Assembly (NCBI GenBank): GCA_003194525.1
Contig: NBIV01000224.1
Span: forward strand, 56,944 to 120,943
Direction: 5' to 3'
Origin: Gracilariopsis chorda
Taxonomy: Eukaryota > Rhodophyta > Florideophyceae > Gracilariales > Gracilariaceae
Length of the DNA stretch: 64,000 nt
Shown one piece after another: positions 42,961 through 52,342 of this stretch (within the stretch, counting starts at the first letter, position 1; each line of letters begins with the position of its first letter). The translations under genes and the position numbers were made by a program. The notes under the pieces were generated by a model. It saw nothing but the letters and a program-made list of their open reading frames with translations. It had not been told where the DNA came from and did not search any database.

Positions 42961-43172
42961 CATGCAGCACCGGGGATTCCAGACCGATCCCTCATGTCAG
43001 TACTAGCCCGGCCCAACGCGACTTAGCTTCGTAGTGCGGGATGTAATTTATGGTTTACTTTAGAGAGCACCTGATGTCCCCATACAGGGCGCGTAGGCGA
43101 CTCTGCAGAGTCTAGTCAACATTCAAGTGCGGGATGGGGTACGGCGTTTGTCGTCGTGGTGTGGCCGCATGT
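42961..43172 (-). pseudogene. 5S rRNA gene interrupted by a 93-bp insertion
   Basis: The 5S 5' part runs 43172-43126 (47 nt), identical by eye to the copy at 13142. After it come 82 foreign bases (43125-43044), then the 11-base AGTGCGGGATG again (43043-43033) and the rest of 5S to 42961. Both halves look otherwise intact, including the TATA at -31, box A and box C regions and the downstream T6. If transcribed it would give an RNA of about 212 nt with an insertion in the loop C/helix III region. The direct duplication points to a transposition event, so I call it a pseudogene; a spliced or tolerated insertion is not excluded. Confidence 0.85.
43044..43125 (-). mobile_element. 82-bp insert in 5S gene with 11-bp target duplication
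   Basis: Bounded by AGTGCGGGATG at 43033-43043 and 43126-43136. It contains a perfect 14-bp palindrome GACTCTGCAGAGTC (43099-43112). In 5S sense it ends with the A/T-rich AAACCATAAATTA next to the duplication. A duplication of this length plus an A-rich 3' end suggests a small retroposon made by target-primed reverse transcription. No family recognised. Confidence 0.6.
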
Positions 43173-43196
43173 GGCAGTGTAGCGGCTATCAGAGGA

Positions 43197-43203
43197 TTTT
43201 TAT
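43197..43203 (-). promoter_or_regulatory. TATA box of interrupted 5S gene
   Basis: TATAAAA on the minus strand at -25 to -31 from the 5S start, as in the intact copy. Upstream, a block like CATGAACATGTACGCA plus TAGATAAT occurs twice, at about 43215-43245 and 43245-43280. Confidence 0.65.
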
Positions 43204-43299
43204 AGCTCAGTGTAGATAATCTACCGGTGCGTACATGTTCATGGACAACACCTATTATCTACAGATGCGTACATGTTCTTGTACAAGACCAGAAACCGC

Positions 43300-44960
43300 T
43301 TGCAACTGTTGTAGAGGCTCTGATGAATGGGCTGTGACCACTTCATTCCCATCGTCCCATGAAAAAGTGCTTCGTGTCATTGTCTAGCGAGTCAGCTACC
43401 TTAAACAGCATTTGACTGCCATTACATTACTTTAAACAACTGCTTGAACATTAAACAAAAACACGCACCACAGCATCGCTGACACAATGGACCCCCTCTG
43501 ACCATTTGTCTCCGATATACCTCTCTCATTCCTCGTGAACCTTTTCGCGGTACAGCGCTGCGATTACAGCGGCGCATCATCAATCATGGTCTATAGCCAG
43601 ATCAGTTTGCGTATGTGCAGCCATCAGCTCATCGAAACCGGCGCATGTACCACGCCGCACGGTTTTTTACTGCCTTGTGAAGTCTCTATGGGGCTTCTTG
43701 CGCGCACCGCTGTTCGTCTTCAAGCCGCAGTTCCAACACTAAGCATGATGTTCGAGGGAAGCGAGGAAGTGGTGCCCAACTATTTCCCCCCGATGACCCT
43801 GCTTGATGAACGTTTGTGCCAATGTTGAATTCATGGTGCACAACCACAGATTGGGCACGGTTTCATTCAAGACCGAAAGGTAAAGCAAGATGAGTTCGGT
43901 GCTTTACCTTCTTCTGTGTTTGCGAAATACTTTCCTCATTTGCTAAACAGGACACCTGTAGTCCGTCTTTTGGTGAGCTTTTTCATTCCGCGACGCTATC
44001 AGACGCCTTGAGCGAAGCGATTTCGCTCCAAGGTCTGCAGCGGAACCCCGGTATTTCGAGACTCGACGCAAATGGCATCAAACTACAAGCCCAGAGGGTT
44101 ATCTGCCGATGTGCTACGGGAAGAACCGGTTCCCACTAGATAAGAACAGTGCCAGCGGTGTAAATAGCACAAAATCCTACCAGCGCGTGACAACCATGGC
44201 AAGAAGGTAGAGGACGTTTGGATCATTTCCGGCTGAACAGAGCTGCGGACAATCACTCTGTTTTCAGTCTCGTCGAGGAAATTGTGGCGACTGTCCGCCA
44301 TGATTGATGTACCATCTGCATTCTCTCCGCCTCGTGCCGTGCCAGTCTTCACGCACTTCCTAGTCAAGTCCGGTTTGACGGAAGAAATTGTCCAACGTCA
44401 CATGACACGTACATCAGTACTCGTGCGGTTTGACTCACAATGCATTCATGTATGTGCCTCTTTCGGCTGTCGAACCGCAACTCGTACAACGTATCAAGGC
44501 AATTATCACCGCCAGTCTACAAACGGACGGCGAACAACCTCTCCTTTAGGCGTGCATATCTACTCCGTCATCATAACTCGTTCCCTGCACTTACAAAGAA
44601 AGTGCATTTGACTCTCGCCCATATGTTCGTTCACGATAAGCCGAGCTTGTTCCCTATAAATACCCCCTGTCCAACATCTTCGTCGGTCGCAACGGCCCCA
44701 GTCTCATTCTCAACCTTACCACCCCAGTGCCCTATACAGCTTTCCATTCACCATCACAACCACAACATTCTCCGCTTCCGCTCTAGTGTTTGATACTCGA
44801 GTTCTCACTGTTACCTTTTCTCCAGATGCATTTTGCAACACTGACCAATCCACTCATTTTCTCTCGTTCGTCTACACTTCTCACAAGTTACACGGTATAG
44901 TATAGGGGTCTAATGAACTTTGGAGGGTCCTAACAGTGGATTTCCTAGCTTTGCTTATTT
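43300..44960. other. No gene supported
   Basis: Short open frames only, for example 43535-43828 plus (97 codons, starts MNLFAVQRCD) and 44282-44793 in two frames. None shows a recognisable motif. Confidence 0.4.
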
Positions 44961-44966
44961 TTATCT

Positions 44967-45593
44967 GATCGCCCCAGAGCAGTATCCAAAGAGGCTGAGG
45001 CTAGGGGATGCCGCTGCAGCCCTCGTAAGCTCCGCAGTCTATTGGGTACTCGCTCGATCCAAATACCATAACTTGACGCCATCCACCATCATTCGTAAGT
45101 TCAGCGTTTGTCTATCTCACCATTTCTGTTCCAATATCCTTCTCTTCTTAGCTAACCATTTCTATCTCCTCTGCGCTCTCTTCACGACAGCCCAACGCAT
45201 TTCCCACACAGTCCTCTCTGGGGTGCGATGAATGGTTTTGAGGTTGGTTGTAAAACTGCCCGATCCAGGTGTGGGAACCTGGTTGTAAAAACACTTTCCT
45301 TCTGGACGAAGTTGTAAAACGGGCCCTGCTTCGTGGTGCACATCCGGCATCGGCGGGTGGGTTGTAAAACCGTATGGTGTCCAACCTCACTTCACGGGAC
45401 GCGGTCAAATGAGTTATCATTTGGTCGTTGCTCCCACATCGTCATGGGGTTGTGGCCACTTGACGGTGGGTGGATGGCTACAGGTCCGCTGAATGTAGAC
45501 AATAGTCAAATACAACAGTACACAACAATCATGATAGGCGTGGTAAAAGCATTCTTCATGCGTTTCACTGCAAGACACCGTAGCTGCATGAAC
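44967..45593 (+). repeat. Left arm of a long inverted repeat
   Basis: The reverse complement of 63373-64000. About 97% identical by eye up to 45480, then about 85% to 45593. It holds four copies of GTTGTAAAA at 45247, 45283, 45311 and 45361, spaced 36, 28 and 50 bp, and the palindrome CCAGGTGTGGGAACCTGG between the first two. The outer limit on this side is 44967 only because the partner meets the window end there. Confidence 0.85.
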
Positions 45594-46276
45594 GGGGTCA
45601 TATCTTATCACTTGTCTTTCTGCTACACATCTACATTTGTTAACAAGGGAACAACCGAATGGTGCCTTTTCTTCTTCCTGTTCTCCGTTACTAATCGGTG
45701 CCAAGAACGCCCATTGAGAAGCTGAGAAAGTAGTTTCTTTTTCAACGACCATCGTCCCGAATAAAAATCGATAACAATACCCGCGAGTGCCTATTTCGCA
45801 CCCTGATGCTTCTATCCCTTCCTTTCCGAAAGTAGAAAGCTCCTTTCTGCGTGAAGCACTTTGCTCGAGCAGCAAAGCAGAAAAAAGTCTTAAGTCTCCC
45901 ATTTCTCGTTAGAGGTACACTCTTAGAGCCCGCATGTTTTGTACGAATGTTGTTACTGAGCGGATCGTAGCAACGTGCCTGGTATAAAATCGCGAGCAAG
46001 GGTACTTTTGCTTCATTTGCCTTGATGAGTGTCTATGTGAACTCAGGGAGTTCCATAGGTACACTCTCGTGTTCCACCACTTACATATCCTTGTTCTCGC
46101 ATCAATTATTCACTGACCACGGCCAACTCGCTGCTGACTGTGGAGATGAAGCTCACATTTAGCGAAACATTCTACCTGTTCGTGTCGCTCCACGTTGTCT
46201 ACGGTACCAAGAAGCTTTAGTAGGATGACGTTCTATTCTGCTGCAAGATTGCACTTCCAAGTAAGTGTGATATGTC
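45594..46276. other. Unique stretch, no gene supported
   Basis: A minus-strand open frame of 161 codons (45902-45417) starts here and runs into the repeat arm. It has no motif and its end is inside the repeat, so it is probably not a gene. Confidence 0.4.
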
Positions 46277-46281
46277 CAATG

Positions 46282-46497
46282 TGCAACGATGTTTATTGGA
46301 ATTGAAATTATCCTGCTTGTAATTGGACGTCAGGATAGACCAGGTGCACGATATTGTAATTGGGCAGCACAGAAGAAGCGCTGAAAGAAGCTTTGGGGAA
46401 CGGCATATAAGCCGCTGTAGAATGATAGAAACATAAAACAGAAAGAACATCGACCTGTCAGAGAACAGAACCTCTATATTCTACATCCCTTGTTGCA
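46282..46497 (+). repeat. 5' LTR of young Gypsy element
   Basis: 216 bp, identical by eye to 50950-51165. Contains GGCATATAAGCCG, a likely TATA box, about 110 bp in, so transcription would start in the second half of the LTR. Confidence 0.93.
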
Positions 46498-46498
46498 C

Positions 46499-46511
46499 TG
46501 GTAATCATCGC
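46499..46511 (+). promoter_or_regulatory. Candidate primer-binding site of young Gypsy
   Basis: TGGTAATCATCGC starts 1 base after the LTR. The TGG fits a tRNA CCA end; the tRNA was not identified. The gag ATG follows within 5 bp, an unusually short leader. Confidence 0.55.
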
Positions 46512-46515
46512 TGCA

Positions 46516-47343
46516 ATGGAAGCAACTGGTTCTTCTGTGTCGATCAACCTTAAACCAAATAAGCCGGAATGTTTCAGCGGCAAACGTGATTTTCTTGTCG
46601 TTAACACCTGGCTCTACAAAGTGGAGCAGTATTTTGTGCTAATTCAAGTCGCCAACGCAAACGTAGTGCTATCTGATGCTAATGGCATATCTTTTGCAAC
46701 GACCTTGTTAACTGGCACAGCGGCTATTTGGTGGTATACAGTTTTGAAAGCAAACAACGTTCCACAGTCATGGGACAGTTTTGTCTCAGCTATCAGACGT
46801 GAATTTGTCCCGGAAGATCATGAACGTCGAGCAAGAGATTCTTTGAGAACCTGCAAACAGACCGGCACAGTTGCCACTTATCTCTCGGAATTCCGTAACA
46901 TTGTACTCACTATCCCCGATATGAACTCCAGCGAAAAGTGGGATAAGTTTGTTAGCGGACTCAAGTCCAAAATTCAGTTTGAAGTAAGGAAATCAAACTG
47001 TGTCGAATTTGAGGAAGCTACGAAAATCGCAATGCGTGTGGAAGCTGCCTTTGCTGGGGTTTCAATTGATGAGAAGTCTTCCGGTGCAGGATCTTCGAGA
47101 GGCTCTCATGCACAGTATACGCCAATGGAGGTCGACAACGCCGAATTTCGTCGTACCGACCGGTCGAAGCAGCGTCTTCTCGACATTCGCAATAATGCCT
47201 GTTTCAAGTGCCACACACCGGGGTGTCGTCCATGGAAACATCGCACACCTTCGCACCGTCAGGCATCTGTTTCCAACATTGAAACAGCATTGCAATTAGA
47301 AGAGAGCGCTTGCGACGATAGTTCTGATAGCTCGGAAAACTAA
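46516..47343 (+). CDS. gag: Gag of young Gypsy element
   Basis: 275 residues from the ATG at 46516, only 18 bp after the LTR. It shows the Ty3-type capsid pattern: FSGKRDFLVVNTWLYKVEQY, TTLLTGTAAIWWY, WDSFVSAIRREFVPEDHE, and TCKQTGTVATYLSEFRNIV. A short Cys/His region near the C-terminus (ACFKCHTPGCRPWKH) may be a degenerate nucleic-acid-binding knuckle. It ends in an acidic Ser/Asp tail. The stop TAA at 47341 overlaps by 13 bp an open -1 frame that leads into protease, so a -1 ribosomal frameshift near the end of gag is possible, although GGAAAAC there is not a canonical slippery heptamer. Confidence 0.88.
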   Translation: MEATGSSVSINLKPNKPECFSGKRDFLVVNTWLYKVEQYFVLIQVANANVVLSDANGISFATTLLTGTAAIWWYTVLKANNVPQSWDSFVSAIRREFVPEDHERRARDSLRTCKQTGTVATYLSEFRNIVLTIPDMNSSEKWDKFVSGLKSKIQFEVRKSNCVEFEEATKIAMRVEAAFAGVSIDEKSSGAGSSRGSHAQYTPMEVDNAEFRRTDRSKQRLLDIRNNACFKCHTPGCRPWKHRTPSHRQASVSNIETALQLEESACDDSSDSSEN

Positions 47344-47852
47344 AGCGTCCTTTCGAAAATAATAAGAGCACGTCGAAAGGACATTGTTGCAGTAACGTGT
47401 CGTATCACTCTGACTCGGCTCAGAGTTCGCTGGGTATTCGTTGCGTTCCCTTGATGGTCATGTCGGGAACGTTCAATGATATTTCCGTTCGAATACTCAA
47501 AGACGATGGATGTACCTCTAATGTGGTTTCGAGGGAGTTTGCTGAATCACATAGAGATGAGTTTGAGTTTCATCCGATCGGACTGGAGGTTTGCCATTCT
47601 AAGAAGGGTTCCAGTGAAGTAGCTACCGAAATGGTGGTTAATGGCACTATTTGCATTGAGCAGCATGTGTACACAGGCAATTGGATAGTAGCAGATGCAC
47701 GGTATGACGTACTGTTGGGCATGCCTTGGCATGCAGACTGCAAACCTCACACGGATTACGAGGCTCGTACAGTGACGGTTAACGGCAGAATGTTGACAGC
47801 AGACTCCGTGGAAAGGCAAGAACCATCCAGTGTGACACCTATGTCAGTTTAG
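47331..47852 (+). CDS. pro: Aspartic protease of young Gypsy element
   Basis: Open from 47331. There is no ATG near the beginning (the first candidate codon is GTG at 47397), so it is probably made by frameshift from gag. The retropepsin block reads VRILKDDGCTSNVV, where DDGCT stands for the usual D-S/T-G. A later strand reads VLLGMPWHADCKPHTDY, the flap-helix GMPW typical of Gypsy proteases. The frame ends at TAG 47850-47852, and the next codons in the same frame run without another stop into RT. Confidence 0.82.
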   Translation, partial: LGKLKRPFENNKSTSKGHCCSNVSYHSDSAQSSLGIRCVPLMVMSGTFNDISVRILKDDGCTSNVVSREFAESHRDEFEFHPIGLEVCHSKKGSSEVATEMVVNGTICIEQHVYTGNWIVADARYDVLLGMPWHADCKPHTDYEARTVTVNGRMLTADSVERQEPSSVTPMSV

Positions 47853-47875
47853 CAGTTTCGGCGGCGCCTTCGCCG
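47853..47875 (+). promoter_or_regulatory. Possible stop-readthrough signal between protease and RT
   Basis: The TAG is followed by CAGTTT and, 6 nt later, by a GC hairpin (CGGCG 47859-47863 with CGCCG 47871-47875). TAG-CAR-YYN is close to the readthrough context of tobamoviruses, and a structure a few bases downstream is the murine leukaemia virus layout. Protease and RT are in the same frame on either side. Confidence 0.45.
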
Positions 47876-47888
47876 TGGTAGACCGGGT

Positions 47889-50800
47889 ATGCAGGTCTTT
47901 CGCGTAGCTCAGGTGAGCAGCTCAGAATTTTCTGAGAGTGTAGATTCAACACCGGATCCAAAGGTCGATCTCCTGAACAACGAAGATGAGGATCTACGCG
48001 ACATACTCTGCGAGTTTGAGGATGTGTTTCAGAACGAGTTACCTCCTGGCCTCCCTCCCGCGCGGGATGTTGACCACGCCATTGAAGTCTTCCCCGATTC
48101 TACTCCCCCGCACCGTGCCCCTTATCAGATGTCTCCTGCCGAGCTGCTGGCTGCCCGCGAATATGTGGACAAACTTTTAAAGTCTGGTAAGATCCGTCCC
48201 AGTCGTTCGCCATATGGTGCTCCTTTATTTTTTGTCAAGGAACCGGGGCGAGCTCTACGTGGTGTTGTGGATTACCGCGCATTGAATCGCATCACAAAGC
48301 GCAATAATGCTCCACTTCCCCGTTGTGACGAAATGTTTGATCGTCTGGGGCAAGCTCGCTACTTTTCAAAGTTGGACCTGAAAACCGGGTTTCATCAGAT
48401 CCGCCTCAGGCCATCTGATGTTGAAAAGACGGCTTTCAACACTAAGTATGGCCAGTTTGAATATATGGTCATGCCCATGGGACTCTGCAATGCTCCGGCA
48501 TCCTTCCAATCACTCATGAATTCCGTTTTGCATGATTACATCGACCGCTTCCTCGTCGTGTATATTGATGATATCTTGATTTACAGCCGGACCCGACAGG
48601 AACATTTAGAACACATTCGTTCCGTTTTGGAGCGACTGCGCAAGCATAAGCTGTATGCTTCTCCAAAGAAATGCTCCTTCATGTCACCCGAAACGGAATT
48701 TCTCGGATTGAAAGTTGGTCGGGATGGGCTCGCTGTGCACCCTGGCAAAATTGAGGTCATCAAGAATTGGCCGAGACCTGTCAATATTACGGAGCTTCGC
48801 AGCTTTCTTGGGCTTGTACAATTCTTCCGTCGTTTTATTCCTCAGTTCTCGCTGAGAGCGGCTCCACTCACCTTTCTCACGCGAAAAGGCGCAACTATCA
48901 GAGATTGGAACGAGGAGTGTCAACGTACGTTTTCGGAACTGAAACAGGCCCTCATCTCTGCTCCTATTCTGGTCCCGCCGGATTGGTCTAAGCCGTTTCG
49001 AATTCACATTGATGCGTCACAGATGGCAGTTGGCGCCACTCTTACGCAGTTGGATGATCATAATCATGACCGTGTCATAGCTTATACATCCCGGAAATTG
49101 ACCTCCGCGGAGCAGAACTACACCGCGAATGACCGGGAGCTTCTGGCACTCGTTTTTGGATTGCAACGTTTCCGTTGTTATCTTGAAGGATCTACTTTTG
49201 ATGCCTTCACGGACAACCAAGTGGTAGAGCATTTTTTGACGAAGAAGTCGTTAAATCGTCGTGAAGCCAGATGGTTGGATGTACTGGCTACGTTCAACAT
49301 TCGCCAGGTCAACTTGGTCAGCGGGAAATTGCATGTCTTGGGTGACTCATTGTCACGAATCCCCGATCGTGCGGTGCTCCAACAGATACAGTGTGTGACC
49401 CCATCTTTTTCGGAGCTCGAAGAAGTCATTTCCGAGTATGAAAAAGATCAATTCTTTGGACGAATAGTTGCAGCTATTGCCGGCAAGTGGCCTGAGGACG
49501 CTAAGCTACGCAAACGACTGGAACTCATGTTGCCCTCGTTTTCGAAGGATGGTTGGCGCCTACTGTATAAGGGAAAGCTTTGTGTGCCCTCTCATTGTCG
49601 TCGCAAAGTCCTGGAACTGGCCCATGACTCAAGGATAGGAGGCCATTTTGCATTCTCCAAGACACTTGCGAGATTGGCTGAATTTCATTGGAAACAAAAG
49701 GCCAAGGATGTGAAGCGATATTGTGCTGGTTGTGGCATTTGTCAGCAACAGAAAGACTATTCGGGACAGATGTTGAATGATCCTACACCTCTCCCAGTTC
49801 CGACGCGACGATGGGGCATGCTTTCCACAGACTTTATTGTCAAACTGCCAAAGACGGATCGTGGATTTGATGCCATTGCTACGTGGGTCGACAGATTGTC
49901 AAGAAGAGTGAGATTTGTTGCATGTAAGGAATCTGACAAAGCATCGGACGTTGCAAACGCTTTCTTTACTCACATCTTTCCACATCATGGACTCCCTGAT
50001 TCTATTATTTCTGATCGTGACCCAAGGTTCATTTCTTCCTTTTGGCAGGAGCTTATGGGGCTCTGCGGCGTGAAGACACGCATGTCTTCGGCTCGTCATC
50101 CTCAAACGGATGGATCATCCGAAGTGATGAATCGCATGGTTGAAAACTATATACGATGCTTCTGTTCGTTTGAGCAAACTGATTGGGACCTACTGCTACC
50201 TAGTGCCGAGTTTGCTTACAACTCTTCCGTTTCTGAGGATATTGGACTGTCGCCTTTTGAAGTCGATCTAGGGTGGAAGCCAAAAGGGCCGCTTGACTCC
50301 TTATTTCAGACTACGCCATCGCTTGAGGAGTTGTCAGACTTCCGAGACCGCCTCCAAGCTGTGGCTGACGATGCTACATATGCTCATGAGCTAGCAAAGG
50401 CGCGCCAAACAGCAGAAGCCAGTGTTCACTTCAAGAAGCCAACGTATGAGGTGGGAGATAAGGTTTGGGTCTCGCGAAAGCTCTTTCGTGACTCATACTC
50501 TAAAGCACAGGACTCGTCTAAGCTTTCGGCGCGACGGTTTGGGCCTTTTCGAATTCTGGAGCTGGTTGGGAAGAATGCAGTACGGTTGGAGTTTCCCGCT
50601 AACATTCGGACGTACCCGGTGGTTCATGTTTCTCACACAAAGCCACATCAGGAGCAGCCGGCCAGCATTGGGCAGTCGCCTCGTCAGACCCCCTCTCCAA
50701 TTTCTCAGTCGTATGGAAGCAATCTGTACAACGTAGATCGCATCTTGGCCCATCGCAAGCGAGGTAGAGGATACCAATGGCTCACACTGTTGGAAAATTC

Positions 50801-50918
50801 TCACACTCACGAGGCTCAGTGGCAACCGACGAGAGATTTCGTCGATGCCGACGGTACACTAACTAAGGCATTTCGCGACTACATTGTAGACAAAAATCTT
50901 CTTTCTCATTTGCATTGA
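47889..50918 (+). CDS. pol: RT-RNase H-integrase of young Gypsy element
   Basis: 1009 residues, uninterrupted. RT: SPYGAPLFFVKEPGRALRG, SKLDLKTGFHQIRL, MGLCNAPASFQS and catalytic YIDD at about 225-228. RNase H: FRIHIDASQMAVG (about 375), ANDRELLAL and TDNQ. Integrase zinc finger: HDSRIGGHFAF and CAGCGICQQ. Core: STDFIVKLPK (Asp about 648), ISDRDPRF (Asp about 708) and SSEVMNRMVENY (Glu about 745). The C-terminus has the GPFRILELVG barrel, VVHVSHTKPH, and a divergent chromodomain (NLYNVDRILAHRKRGRGYQW, then EAQWQPTRDFV) at about 944-1000. The ATG at 47889 exists, but the frame is open from the protease stop, so the chain may start by readthrough. Confidence 0.95.
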   Translation: MQVFRVAQVSSSEFSESVDSTPDPKVDLLNNEDEDLRDILCEFEDVFQNELPPGLPPARDVDHAIEVFPDSTPPHRAPYQMSPAELLAAREYVDKLLKSGKIRPSRSPYGAPLFFVKEPGRALRGVVDYRALNRITKRNNAPLPRCDEMFDRLGQARYFSKLDLKTGFHQIRLRPSDVEKTAFNTKYGQFEYMVMPMGLCNAPASFQSLMNSVLHDYIDRFLVVYIDDILIYSRTRQEHLEHIRSVLERLRKHKLYASPKKCSFMSPETEFLGLKVGRDGLAVHPGKIEVIKNWPRPVNITELRSFLGLVQFFRRFIPQFSLRAAPLTFLTRKGATIRDWNEECQRTFSELKQALISAPILVPPDWSKPFRIHIDASQMAVGATLTQLDDHNHDRVIAYTSRKLTSAEQNYTANDRELLALVFGLQRFRCYLEGSTFDAFTDNQVVEHFLTKKSLNRREARWLDVLATFNIRQVNLVSGKLHVLGDSLSRIPDRAVLQQIQCVTPSFSELEEVISEYEKDQFFGRIVAAIAGKWPEDAKLRKRLELMLPSFSKDGWRLLYKGKLCVPSHCRRKVLELAHDSRIGGHFAFSKTLARLAEFHWKQKAKDVKRYCAGCGICQQQKDYSGQMLNDPTPLPVPTRRWGMLSTDFIVKLPKTDRGFDAIATWVDRLSRRVRFVACKESDKASDVANAFFTHIFPHHGLPDSIISDRDPRFISSFWQELMGLCGVKTRMSSARHPQTDGSSEVMNRMVENYIRCFCSFEQTDWDLLLPSAEFAYNSSVSEDIGLSPFEVDLGWKPKGPLDSLFQTTPSLEELSDFRDRLQAVADDATYAHELAKARQTAEASVHFKKPTYEVGDKVWVSRKLFRDSYSKAQDSSKLSARRFGPFRILELVGKNAVRLEFPANIRTYPVVHVSHTKPHQEQPASIGQSPRQTPSPISQSYGSNLYNVDRILAHRKRGRGYQWLTLLENSHTHEAQWQPTRDFVDADGTLTKAFRDYIVDKNLLSHLH

Positions 50919-50949
50919 CGTGGACGTCAATGAAGATAGAGGGCAATGG

Positions 50950-51165
50950 TGCAACGATGTTTATTGGAATTGAAATTATCCTGCTTGTAATTGGACGTCA
51001 GGATAGACCAGGTGCACGATATTGTAATTGGGCAGCACAGAAGAAGCGCTGAAAGAAGCTTTGGGGAACGGCATATAAGCCGCTGTAGAATGATAGAAAC
51101 ATAAAACAGAAAGAACATCGACCTGTCAGAGAACAGAACCTCTATATTCTACATCCCTTGTTGCA
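50950..51165 (+). repeat. 3' LTR of young Gypsy element
   Basis: 216 bp, identical by eye to 46282-46497; preceded by the purine-rich GAAGATAGAGGG, a weak polypurine tract. Confidence 0.93.
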
Positions 51166-51170
51166 CAATG

Positions 51171-52340
51171 GGCACAGTTCTGACAAAAAAGCGCCCGAAA
51201 GTATTGCCCAGTAGATTTTGCGGCAGAGCAGATCGACAACTTCCGCTCCACCTGTTTTACGCGTTATCAAAACAGACCGGGCGCAACTGATTCAGGTTTT
51301 GTGAACATGACAGAGGTAGGTTTGGGATAGAACGCACATTTCACCTCTAGTTTGCCTTCTACGTGCCACCAGGGTGACCCGGGACGCACAGGTCAAATGG
51401 AGCTGCAGGAAAAGCGTTACCGTAGGTTGCATGAGCATGAGGAGGTCGTATTCCCGTGAGCGGAGAAATATCTGAGCTCAAACGCCTCCCGCACTTCGAT
51501 TTGCTCCATTGAATGCTCACATGCGCCAAAGTACAACGACTGTATACAATTGGCTGCACCTTATTTGTTGTTGATGTGCTGTGCTGCTTACCTTCTGCCC
51601 TTCTTCTGTCTCTCCTTCCTCTGTACCAAAGGTACACGTAAAGCTTATCTGAATTACGCTTTCCAGGATATGAGCTTCAATGGCTTGTTCCTACAATTTG
51701 TCCTACTATAGAATAATTTTACAAACTGATACGGTCTGCATTTATTGGTAAGTCTCAGCAAAACCTATACATTTGTGCTGCCTTGCGCTTCAAACACGAC
51801 ATTTCTAGATTTAGAAACATTCACTGACTGTGTAATTAGATCAGAGCAGTGGAGGCATGTAAGCTCTATAAACTTGAAATTGAACGAAGAACAAAGCCAC
51901 TTGGGGGTTATTGATGAACGGATCATTTAATGTCAAGGGGGTTAACGTGTTCACTCAATCTGCACTTCTTTCCTTTGCACTCTGGTTCCCAGCTCCTTCA
52001 GCTTGTACACAACCAGAATATATGTGCGAACGTCATCACCCGCTAAAGAGTCTCCCTCAAGAGGAAAAAAGTAGCTTAGAGCCAATTCCAGTGATGACCA
52101 GGGAGAGCTCGAGCGAAGCTGTGACGAGTATGGCATTCCTCGTGGCTTCGTGGAGTTGCTTCTCAGTAACTAACTTGGCTTCGTCGGTTGGAATGGTGCG
52201 ACGGCTTGACCTTGAATTGTGAAACACGCTTTGGAAACAGACGTTCAGCTACACAAATAGAGCAGGATGGAACACAATCACACACAAAACTGAGCATACT
52301 GTACAAATTTAATAATTGAAACCCTTCGGTTTACTTTTCT
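51171..52340. other. No gene supported
   Basis: Only short open frames on both strands, no motif, no repeat recognised. Confidence 0.4.
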
Positions 52341-52342
52341 TT

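Larger units (their letters stand above)
42857..43300 (-). repeat. Second copy of duplicated locus, piece 3
   Basis: Continues the alignment of 34140 after the Copia element: the 5S downstream flank, the interrupted 5S gene and its TATA and upstream region, matching about 13370-13050 inverted. Similarity fades beyond about 43300. Confidence 0.8.
46282..51165 (+). mobile_element. Young, near-intact Ty3/Gypsy chromovirus
   Basis: 4,884 bp with 216-bp LTRs (46282-46497 and 50950-51165) that I read as identical, flanked by perfect CAATG duplications (46277-46281 and 51166-51170). LTR ends are TGCAACGATG and TTGTTGCA. It carries gag, protease and a 1009-codon RT-RNase H-integrase frame without inactivating mutations. 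Identical LTRs mean very recent insertion; of the elements in this window it is the one most likely to be mobile. It is unrelated in LTR sequence to the larger chromovirus at 20-32 kb. Confidence 0.95.

Noticed and set aside
45148-45420. Open frame repeated at 63547-63786 (starts MITHL)
   Set aside because: It is part of the long inverted repeat, is open in more than one frame, and tracks the TTTTACAAC array. It is more likely a non-coding repeat.
46217-46450. Antisense open frame in the LTR, repeated at 50927-51118
   Set aside because: It lies in the 216-bp LTRs of the young Gypsy element and has no independent support.
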